In this document: piece after piece, positions 57,228 through 64,000 of the stretch
Numbering within the stretch: position 1 is the stretch's first letter
Layout: each line of letters opens with the position of its first letter
Source of the DNA: Thalassotalea litorea
GTDB taxonomy: Bacteria; Pseudomonadota; Gammaproteobacteria; Enterobacterales; Alteromonadaceae
Length of the DNA stretch: 64,000 nt
Reading direction: 5' to 3'
Assembly (NCBI RefSeq): GCF_005843925.1
Contig: NZ_VCBC01000008.1
Location: 1 to 64,000 of the forward strand
Translations under genes and position numbers: made by a program
The notes under the pieces: generated by a model
Seen by the model: only the letters and a program-made list of their open reading frames with translations
What the model was told of the DNA's origin: nothing
Databases searched by the model: none

Positions 57228-58352
57228 ATGATGAATAAAATTAAAGCACTAACTCTATCTTTCGCAATCGCGGGTTTATCCGCTTGTACCGTTGTACCTG
57301 GCGGCCATGTTAATGATATTGATCGCAATGATGCAGAAAACGCATTTGATATCTCAGAAAAAATCAATGCGATGTTGGTTACCCCTGAAGTGATTAACGC
57401 GTTAAGAAGTGAAGCTTCAAGTGCCAAAATCAATGGCGACTTAGATGCGCAGGTTAATGACTACAGCTATATTATTGGCCATGGTGATGTGCTCAATATT
57501 ACTGTATGGGATCACCCTGAACTTACTATCCCTGCTGGGCAATTCCGATCCGCTGGTGAATCCGGTAATGTCGTTCATGCGGATGGGTCAATCTTTTATC
57601 CGTATATTGGCAAAGTCAAAGTCGCGGGCCTAAGTGTTACAAAAGTACGTGATTTAGTGACAGAACGTTTAAGTCGCTATATTGAAAAACCACAAATTGA
57701 TGTATCCGTTGCGGCTTTTCGCTCGCAGCGCACCTTTGTTACCGGCGAAGTCAAACAACCTGCCGTATTACCGATTACAAATGTACCTATGACACTGTTG
57801 GATGCACTAAACACCACCGGCGGTTTGGGACCAAATGCAGACTGGCGCTCCGTGGTGTTAACCTCTTCCACGGAAACCGGTAGTAAAGAAGAAATTCTCG
57901 ACTTATATGCCTTGTATCAAAAAGGCGATATGAGTCAAAACCGTCTGTTATCTCACAACGATATCATTCATGTGCCGCGCAATGACGCATTAAAAGTCTT
58001 TGTGATGGGCGACGTTGAACAACCGGTTACGCAACGCATTGACCGCGAAGGTCTGACTTTGGCCGAAGCGCTGAATAATACCGGTGGTATGAACGAAAGT
58101 ACTGCCGATGCTAGTGGCATCTTCGTTCTTCGCGCCTCGACACAAACTGACAAGTTAGTGGATGTGTACCAACTGGATGCGTCTAATGGCGCCGCACTGA
58201 TTTTAAGTACCCAGTTTGAATTGCAACCGATGGACATCGTTTATGTAACGTCGGCGCCAATTTCTCGCTGGAATCGCGTGATGTTACAGCTTGTGCCAAC
58301 GTTTACTGCAATACGTAATTTAAGTGACGGTATCGACCGTTTCCAAGATTAA
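57228..58352 (+). CDS. wza: Polysaccharide export outer-membrane lipoprotein Wza
   Basis: Forms the outer-membrane channel for capsule or exopolysaccharide. It has 374 residues: signal peptide with lipobox LSAC (Cys at about residue 20), the polysaccharide export domain YIIGHGDVLNITVWDHPELT (about 83-102) with YPYIGKVKVAGLS, then two SLBB domains (FVTGEVKQPAVLPITNVPMT and FVMGDVEQPVTQRIDREGLT) and a C-terminal amphipathic helix. Two adjacent ATGs at 57228 and 57231 are possible starts. It heads wza-wzb-wzc. Confidence 0.95.
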   Translation: MMNKIKALTLSFAIAGLSACTVVPGGHVNDIDRNDAENAFDISEKINAMLVTPEVINALRSEASSAKINGDLDAQVNDYSYIIGHGDVLNITVWDHPELTIPAGQFRSAGESGNVVHADGSIFYPYIGKVKVAGLSVTKVRDLVTERLSRYIEKPQIDVSVAAFRSQRTFVTGEVKQPAVLPITNVPMTLLDALNTTGGLGPNADWRSVVLTSSTETGSKEEILDLYALYQKGDMSQNRLLSHNDIIHVPRNDALKVFVMGDVEQPVTQRIDREGLTLAEALNNTGGMNESTADASGIFVLRASTQTDKLVDVYQLDASNGAALILSTQFELQPMDIVYVTSAPISRWNRVMLQLVPTFTAIRNLSDGIDRFQD

Positions 58353-58364
58353 ATAAGAGTTTCT

Positions 58365-58796
58365 ATGTTTAACAATATCTTAATCGTTTGTGTGGGCAAT
58401 ATTTGCCGCAGCCCCAGTGCTGAGCGCATATTGCAACACATGCTTCCTGACAAAAACATCACGTCCGCCGGTCTCGGCGCGCTTGTTGACCATGGCATTG
58501 AAGAGAACGCTGCGGCGCTGCTCGATGCCGCAGGTTATGATTCTGCCAATCACAAGGCTCGGCAAATCAGCAATGAGATTGTTTCTAATGCTGATTTGAT
58601 CCTGGTGATGGAGCAAAGGCATTTGAAAACGATCCGTGAGAAGTATCCCGCTGCATCTGGCAAAACCATGTTATTGGGAAAATGGGTAGGTGATAAGGAA
58701 ATACCCGATCCATACAAGCGAAGTGAAGAGGTATTTTCACTTGTGTATGAATTAATTGGCGATAGCTGTAAACAATGGGGCGCGAAACTAAGTTAA
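58365..58796 (+). CDS. wzb: Low-molecular-weight protein tyrosine phosphatase Wzb
   Basis: Dephosphorylates the tyrosine tail of Wzc, the cycle needed for polymer export. It has 143 residues. The catalytic P-loop is CVGNICRS (C-x5-R) at about residues 9-16 and the general-acid loop is EIPDPYKRS near residue 110. The spacing of 12 bp from wza and 24 bp to wzc indicates one operon. Confidence 0.96.
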   Translation: MFNNILIVCVGNICRSPSAERILQHMLPDKNITSAGLGALVDHGIEENAAALLDAAGYDSANHKARQISNEIVSNADLILVMEQRHLKTIREKYPAASGKTMLLGKWVGDKEIPDPYKRSEEVFSLVYELIGDSCKQWGAKLS

Positions 58797-58820
58797 TAAC
58801 TTTGAATCGAATTTTAATTT

Positions 58821-61043
58821 ATGAATCATTCTACTAAAGAGAAAGCCTCACAAAACACAGAAGCTGGACATATAGTCATTCAAAAACTATTTGGGGTTTT
58901 GCTCGATAACAAATGGCAATTGTCGATTATTACGGGTGTCTTTGTGTTAATTGCGTCCATAATTGCAACTCTTCAAGCACCAATTTATAAAGCAAACGTG
59001 CTTATTCAAGTGGAAGAAAAGTCGAACGGCATTCCTGGGCTGGATAATATGTCGGAAATGTTTTCTCAAGAAAGCTCTTCTGATACAGAAATTCAAATCC
59101 TGAAGTCCAGGTATGTGTTAGGAAAAACCATCGAAGACTTAGGTCTAGATGTAATCGTTGAACCCAACTATTTTCCCATAATTGGAAAGACTTTTAGTCG
59201 ACGTCACAAAGCAACTAGCATTGCTGCTCCGATCTTCGGGGAAAAATATGCTTGGGGTGGGGAAAGCATAGCTATCGAGTTTTTTGATATTTCAGCTGCG
59301 TTTCAGGATGTTGAAATTACATTGATTGCGGGTACTAATGATAAGTTCCAATTGTTTTTAGATGGGCAACATATTGCAGAAGGAACCGTAGGCACCGCTT
59401 TAGAAGTTAAAGAATTAGACTTGAACTTGAAAGTAGAGTTGTTGAAAGCACGTGCTCATACTGAGTTTTCGTTGATGAAAAAATCGAAGATGCAGGCTAT
59501 TCTCGATATCCAGTCCGCAATAAACGTTCAGGAAATGGGCAAAAAAACGGGCATAATTCAACTTACTTTACTTGGCGAGAATAGAAGGGACATTTCAAAT
59601 ATTCTTGATTCGATCAGTCAAAACTATACTTCTCAAAACGTCCGCAGGTTGGCAGCAGAAGCAGAAAACAGTCTTTCTTTCCTTAAGGAACAGTTGCCTG
59701 AGGTTTTACGAGATCTAAATCGATCAGAACGCGCCCTGAATGATTTTAAAATGCAGAAGGAGTCTGTCGATTTAAGTCTGGAAACTGAGGCCTTATTAGA
59801 TAATCTTGTAAACATCGAAAGCAAGATTAATGAAATGTCAATTGCTGAAGCCGATATATCACGACGATTTACCAAAGAGCACCCAAACTATATTTCCTTC
59901 AAAAAACAACAATCGGACTTAATCAAAGAAAGAAAAAGGATTTTGGATAAGACCAACTCGTTACCGGACATTCAGCAACAATTGATTGCGCTTATGCGTG
60001 ACTTTGAGGTTAATCAGGCGATTTATCTTACGTTACAAAACAAGACACAAGAGCTGTCTATCGTCAAAGCTAGTACTGTTGGAAATGTTCGAGTATTAGA
60101 TCATGCCGCAGTGTTCCCTAAACCTGTAAAACCCAGAAAGCTATTGATGGTAGTACTATCTTTTATTTTCGGTTTTATTGCTGCAGTCGGCTTTGTTTTA
60201 GCTCGCAACGCATTTAATCGTGGGGTGACGGATCCTGCTGATTTTGAAGATATAGGTCTAAACGTTTATGCGACTATTCCCCTAAGTGAAAGTCAGGCTA
60301 AATTCAATCTGAAACAATCCTTTCAAAAGAAACTAAAATCGAATAAAAATAGAGAAAATAACACTGGGCATCTGGTGGCGAAAGACGCTCCTGAAGACTT
60401 GTCCGTAGAGGCTATACGGGGCTTAAGGACAAGCCTTCACTTTGCTATGTTAGAAGCGAAAAATAATATCATTATGATTTCTGGTGCCAGTCCAGGTGTT
60501 GGTAAATCTTTCGTGTCGGCTAATTTAGCAGCAGTCCTAGCTCAATCTGGAAAGCGAATCCTTATTGTTGATGCGGATATGAGAAAAGGATACTTGCAAA
60601 AGTATTTCGGGTTAAAGTGGGATGCAGGTCTTTCAGATATTCTTTCAACTAAGTGCAGTGTTGCTGATGCAATTAAGCCATCCGAGATTAGCAATCTTGA
60701 CGTAATAACCCGTGGAGCTATACCGCCCAATGCTGCTGAGCTTTTAATGTCAGAAGAGTTTGAAAAATTTTTAGAAGCAGTTAAATCATCGTACGATTTT
60801 GTTCTTATAGATACACCGCCAATTCTAGCTGTAACTGATCCAGCGATAATTGGACGTCATGCTGGCACATCGCTAATGTTGGCCAGGTTTGAGTTAAATC
60901 CACTCTCAGAAATTGCAGTAGCACATGAAAGATTTGAGCTCAACGGTGTAGACATCAAAGGAATTATTTTTAACGGTGTAGAGCAAAAAGCTAGTACTTC
61001 TCATATTTATGGTAATTACACGTACTCTTATTCAAATGACTGA
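58821..61043 (+). CDS. wzc: Polysaccharide co-polymerase and tyrosine autokinase Wzc, locus 2
   Basis: A 740-residue BY-kinase with the same layout as the locus 1 Wzc and clear similarity to it along its whole length (for example GVLLDNKWQLSIITGVFVLI versus GLLLDKKLFIVAVTAMFTLM). Walker A GASPGVGKSF, Walker A' ILIVDADMRKGYL and Walker B VLIDTPPILAVTD are intact. The C-terminal tail has four tyrosines (IYGNYTYSYS) compared with seven in the first. Adjacent to wza and wzb, it is probably the cognate kinase of this locus. Confidence 0.96.
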   Translation: MNHSTKEKASQNTEAGHIVIQKLFGVLLDNKWQLSIITGVFVLIASIIATLQAPIYKANVLIQVEEKSNGIPGLDNMSEMFSQESSSDTEIQILKSRYVLGKTIEDLGLDVIVEPNYFPIIGKTFSRRHKATSIAAPIFGEKYAWGGESIAIEFFDISAAFQDVEITLIAGTNDKFQLFLDGQHIAEGTVGTALEVKELDLNLKVELLKARAHTEFSLMKKSKMQAILDIQSAINVQEMGKKTGIIQLTLLGENRRDISNILDSISQNYTSQNVRRLAAEAENSLSFLKEQLPEVLRDLNRSERALNDFKMQKESVDLSLETEALLDNLVNIESKINEMSIAEADISRRFTKEHPNYISFKKQQSDLIKERKRILDKTNSLPDIQQQLIALMRDFEVNQAIYLTLQNKTQELSIVKASTVGNVRVLDHAAVFPKPVKPRKLLMVVLSFIFGFIAAVGFVLARNAFNRGVTDPADFEDIGLNVYATIPLSESQAKFNLKQSFQKKLKSNKNRENNTGHLVAKDAPEDLSVEAIRGLRTSLHFAMLEAKNNIIMISGASPGVGKSFVSANLAAVLAQSGKRILIVDADMRKGYLQKYFGLKWDAGLSDILSTKCSVADAIKPSEISNLDVITRGAIPPNAAELLMSEEFEKFLEAVKSSYDFVLIDTPPILAVTDPAIIGRHAGTSLMLARFELNPLSEIAVAHERFELNGVDIKGIIFNGVEQKASTSHIYGNYTYSYSND

Positions 61044-61063
61044 GTAGGTTAGTTTCTAAAGCG

Positions 61064-62320
61064 ATGCAATTTTCTTTTTTTCGTAAGCTTTTATTGAGTT
61101 CAATTGGGGCTTCTGTCATTTCCGTAGGTTCTTCTGGCTTAAATTTTCTGGCTAATATTGCATTAGCCAGATATTTTTCCGAAAACGTTTTTGCTGATTA
61201 TTCTTATGTTTTTTCGCTATTAGCAGTTGTTTCTTTAATAGCGACCTTGGGGACAAATCAGCTACTTTTATTGAAATTACCAAAACTTGATCAAAAGCAT
61301 GCAAAGGTTTTAATTGCTAGGGTAAACCATTGCGTCTTCATACTGACAGCAATAACTTTATTGTTCTTATGCTATAACCTGAGCTCTATGGGTTACGATT
61401 TTAGGGTGATTGTCGCGATAGCGATTTGCTTCGTTATCATGCCATTTAATCTTGTCCGGCAGGGAGTTTATTTTGCCAACCAAATAGTTGTGTTTCATCA
61501 GTTTTGGGACAAGCTATTTCGAGTTGGGGTGTTTATTATATGTCTTTGGATTTTAAAACTCTTTGATGCAACTGACTTAGAGTCGGTGTTAATCGCTTTG
61601 ACATTGAGTTACTGGATTCCTGTAATAGCATTTTCAATTTTCCACAAAGAAGTTAGAGCATTTCAAGTTGTTAAAAATGAGCGGTTAAATAAATCTGAGT
61701 TAGGTTTATCCCTGCGCTTATATGGAGTGGTCATTGCAACCACATTGCTAACAAATCTAGATATATTATTTTTGGGAAATTTCGGTTCAAAATCGGATTT
61801 GGCGTTATTCTCTGCAGCTCAAAAAATTGCACTGTTTAGCAGTATATTTTTAATTGCTGTTACCAACGTTGTAACGCCCATATTAGTAAAAGCAGAAGAC
61901 AAAGGGAATGCGAAGCTTTTATCTTATAGTCATATTTCCTCAGCTCTCGGTTTTATTAGCGTTCTCGTGTTTTTTATCCTCATCTATATATTCGGCGAAT
62001 ATATTTTGAGTTTGTTCGGAAGCTCATACATCAATGCTCAGGCGGCACTAGTGACCCTAGTAACGGGTGCATTAATTAATGCTTTTTTTGGGCAAACCAT
62101 GACTTTAATGAAAGTAAAAGGTCATTCTAAAGAGTTATTTTATATCGTAGCTGTGAGCTTATTGCTGAAGTGTGTTTTGATTCAGGTTTTTTATCTCCAT
62201 TTTGGAATAATAGGCGTAGCGTTTTCGTCAGTCATTGCAATCTTGTGCTGGAATGTAGGATGTTGGTTCTTTCTATATAGAAAGTTAAATATTAATTCAG
62301 CTGTAGTAGGAATTTTATGA
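61064..62320 (+). CDS. wzx: Wzx-type flippase, locus 2
   Basis: A 418-residue membrane protein of the MOP flippase superfamily with about twelve hydrophobic segments. N-terminus ASVISVGSSGLNFLANIALA then RYFSENVFADYSYVFSLL is typical. It is not closely similar to the locus 1 flippase and probably carries a different repeat unit. Its stop overlaps the next start (ATGA). Confidence 0.85.
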   Translation: MQFSFFRKLLLSSIGASVISVGSSGLNFLANIALARYFSENVFADYSYVFSLLAVVSLIATLGTNQLLLLKLPKLDQKHAKVLIARVNHCVFILTAITLLFLCYNLSSMGYDFRVIVAIAICFVIMPFNLVRQGVYFANQIVVFHQFWDKLFRVGVFIICLWILKLFDATDLESVLIALTLSYWIPVIAFSIFHKEVRAFQVVKNERLNKSELGLSLRLYGVVIATTLLTNLDILFLGNFGSKSDLALFSAAQKIALFSSIFLIAVTNVVTPILVKAEDKGNAKLLSYSHISSALGFISVLVFFILIYIFGEYILSLFGSSYINAQAALVTLVTGALINAFFGQTMTLMKVKGHSKELFYIVAVSLLLKCVLIQVFYLHFGIIGVAFSSVIAILCWNVGCWFFLYRKLNINSAVVGIL

Positions 62321-63474
62321 AAATTGGCATAGTTGGTGTCGGAAAGTCACCAAATATAGGTGATCAACTTATCGCAAAAACCTTGGGGAAGTCGATAGAA
62401 TCGCTTAATCATGATCATCAATTAGAATATTTTGATTTGGATGAAGGCCAGTATGACGTGGATTTTTCACATCCCGTTTCAAATCGCTCATATACGCCAA
62501 GTAAAGAAGTACAAAATAAGAGCTATTATCTTCGTTTTTTCAAATTACTCGCATTCGATGCAAAAAACGCTAAAACATATGAGCAACAAATAGAAAATTT
62601 TATCCGCGATAAAGATCTGCTGATCATTGGCGGTGGGCATTTACTGATAGATAATTTTGGGTCATTTATTCTTAAAATTAGTCGAGTTACAAAGTTAGCT
62701 CAACGGTTTGATATTAAGTTCGCTTTTTGGGGGGTCGGCGTTGGTGATGAATTACACTACTCTTGGAAGTCTCTTGCTGGTAGATATATCCCCAAAAGCA
62801 CTCGTATTTTTACTCGTGACAGCAAATCAAAAATAAAGATACAAAATCAAGGATATTACAATGTAAACACTATCATTGATCCTGGATTTTTCAGTGACTT
62901 GCTAGATCTCAAACAGACTGATATTCAGGCGCCTCAAAAATCATTGACGATATTTATGATGGACCCTTACGAAACTCATCGACATTCTAGTGTGAAGTAT
63001 AGTCGCGAAGAAATCGCATTATGGTGGTCTGAATTTTTTGAATTAGCTACAAGTCATTACAATGATATTAAAATCGCAAATAACGGCGGTCTTGCAGATT
63101 GGTATTTTATTGATAAATATTTAAAACCAAACTTACCTGATAATGTAACCATACTTCCCAGAGCGTTAAGTTATAAGGATTTAGTAGTTTCAGTAAATGA
63201 CGCAGATACCGTGATTGCGCAAAGACTTCATGCGGTCATTCCTTCTATTGCGCTTAAAAAGAAGTTTTATGCTTTCAAGTGGGACACAAAACTTGAAAAT
63301 ATTCTGACAGACTTAGGTTTGGAAGATTCATTGATTGACTTCACCATGAAGCCAAGTTCTTTATTTGAAATTGTAAAGGATAATGATAATCCTACTCCTA
63401 CGTATCAGATGTTGGACGAGAAAAAACAGCAATATTTGGACGCGTTGAAAAATTTACTTGGGTCTAAATTATGA
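62317..63474 (+). CDS. Polysaccharide pyruvyl transferase family protein
   Basis: A 385-residue protein with the pattern of the pyruvyl transferase family (PF04230): N-terminal GVGKSPNIGDQLIAKTLG, LLIIGGGHLLIDNFGSF, FAFWGVGVGDELHYSW, and in the C-terminal half DADTVIAQRLHAVIPSIAL. Members add ketal pyruvate from phosphoenolpyruvate to sugars, giving the polymer an extra negative charge. The sugar target is unknown. It is coupled to both neighbours through ATGA overlaps. Confidence 0.86.
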   Translation: MKIGIVGVGKSPNIGDQLIAKTLGKSIESLNHDHQLEYFDLDEGQYDVDFSHPVSNRSYTPSKEVQNKSYYLRFFKLLAFDAKNAKTYEQQIENFIRDKDLLIIGGGHLLIDNFGSFILKISRVTKLAQRFDIKFAFWGVGVGDELHYSWKSLAGRYIPKSTRIFTRDSKSKIKIQNQGYYNVNTIIDPGFFSDLLDLKQTDIQAPQKSLTIFMMDPYETHRHSSVKYSREEIALWWSEFFELATSHYNDIKIANNGGLADWYFIDKYLKPNLPDNVTILPRALSYKDLVVSVNDADTVIAQRLHAVIPSIALKKKFYAFKWDTKLENILTDLGLEDSLIDFTMKPSSLFEIVKDNDNPTPTYQMLDEKKQQYLDALKNLLGSKL

Positions 63475-64000
63475 ACCAGCTAAACGTTCTGCACGTCATT
63501 ACCAATTTTGCCGCAGGTGGTATTGAAAAGTGGTTAATTGACTTCGAGAATGTTTGCAACAAACATTACTTGGGTAAGTTAAACTGTGAGTTTTTATGTA
63601 TAGGCGGCTCAACAGATGCTTGGGACCATCAAGTTTCTTCTAAGAAAATATACTCTCCAAATCTGAAAAAAGGACGCCTGGCATTCTTTCTTAAGCTATT
63701 CAGTTTTGCTAGAGAAAATAGAAACACCTATTCCGTAATTCATATACATCCGTATAGGTTCTCAGCTTTCATCGCGTTCGTGTTTAAAATCGCAGGCTGC
63801 AACAACATTGTTGTTCATGCTCATAATGATAAACGAAACCTTTATCGTAAGTATCCATTGGGCAAACGATTAATTTACAATGCATATGGTCTAGTCGCGA
63901 AAGCAATGTTTAGACTATCCGCGACAGTTTGTGTGGCGGCAAGTAAAGATGCTGCCAAAGATCTTTTTGGAACATTGAGCTCATCTAAAACTCAAATAAT
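63471..64000 (+). CDS. Family 4 glycosyltransferase, truncated by window end
   Basis: The first 176 codons of a GT-B glycosyltransferase. It opens LNVLHVITNFAAGGIEKWLI, the usual start of an EpsF/PelF-type GT4, then YSVIHIHPYRFSAFIAFVFK and NNIVVHAHNDKRNLYRKYPL. The frame is open to the last base, so the gene continues outside. ATGA overlap with the pyruvyl transferase gene. Confidence 0.85.
   Translation, partial: MNQLNVLHVITNFAAGGIEKWLIDFENVCNKHYLGKLNCEFLCIGGSTDAWDHQVSSKKIYSPNLKKGRLAFFLKLFSFARENRNTYSVIHIHPYRFSAFIAFVFKIAGCNNIVVHAHNDKRNLYRKYPLGKRLIYNAYGLVAKAMFRLSATVCVAASKDAAKDLFGTLSSSKTQI

Overview
The window looks like chromosomal DNA of a marine gammaproteobacterium of the Alteromonadales type. 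The basis is the gene order pyrG-eno-ftsB-ispD-ispF-truD-surE-pcm-yqaA-nlpD-rpoS, the protein sequences, and PEP-CTERM secreted proteins beside exopolysaccharide genes. This is inference from gene content; no database search was possible.

Layout. 0.6-13.9 kb is a housekeeping block: a YjbQ-type protein, CTP synthase, enolase, FtsB, two MEP-pathway enzymes, TruD, SurE, Pcm, a DedA-like protein, NlpD and RpoS. From ispD to yqaA the genes are mostly translationally coupled, with short overlaps. 14-16.7 kb holds repeat arrays, a four-helix-bundle gene and an RfaH/NusG-like antiterminator gene. 16.7-43.3 kb is a Wzx/Wzy-type exopolysaccharide locus: Wzc kinase, flippase, two sulfotransferases, acetyltransferases, polymerase, glycosyltransferases, two unusual kinase-like proteins, then gmd-fcl-gmm-manC-manB-wcaJ in the order known from the colanic acid cluster. 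It predicts a polymer that is sulfated, acetylated and made from GDP-fucose/GDP-mannose, initiated by a WcaJ-type transferase. 43.6-55.7 kb is an accessory region: three PEP-CTERM proteins, a treble-clef/Vsr-like nuclease, a cold-shock/excalibur fusion, a PQQ-type sugar dehydrogenase, a toxin-antitoxin pair and small secreted proteins, all separated by repeat arrays. 57.2 kb to the end opens a second polysaccharide locus (wza-wzb-wzc-wzx-pyruvyl transferase-glycosyltransferase) that continues past the window.

Regulation. Two near-identical leader elements, each with an ops-like core GGCGGAAGCGTG, lie at 16411-16450 and 57128-57166, ahead of the first gene of each polysaccharide locus. The RfaH-like gene at 15602 lies next to the first. 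The simplest model is one antiterminator controlling both loci.

The most unusual feature is the repeat content. At least six families of short repeats fill nearly every accessory intergenic space. Four are arrays in which a fixed linker alternates with interchangeable hairpin cassettes. Small orphan genes sit inside these arrays: a GIY-YIG protein, a frameshifted PD-(D/E)XK-type GxxExxY gene, and three paralogues of the 23S-rRNA-intervening-sequence four-helix-bundle protein. Segments of one repeat family also occur in frame inside the coding sequences of gmm, manC and manB. No rRNA, tRNA, CRISPR array, insertion sequence or RAYT transposase was recognised.
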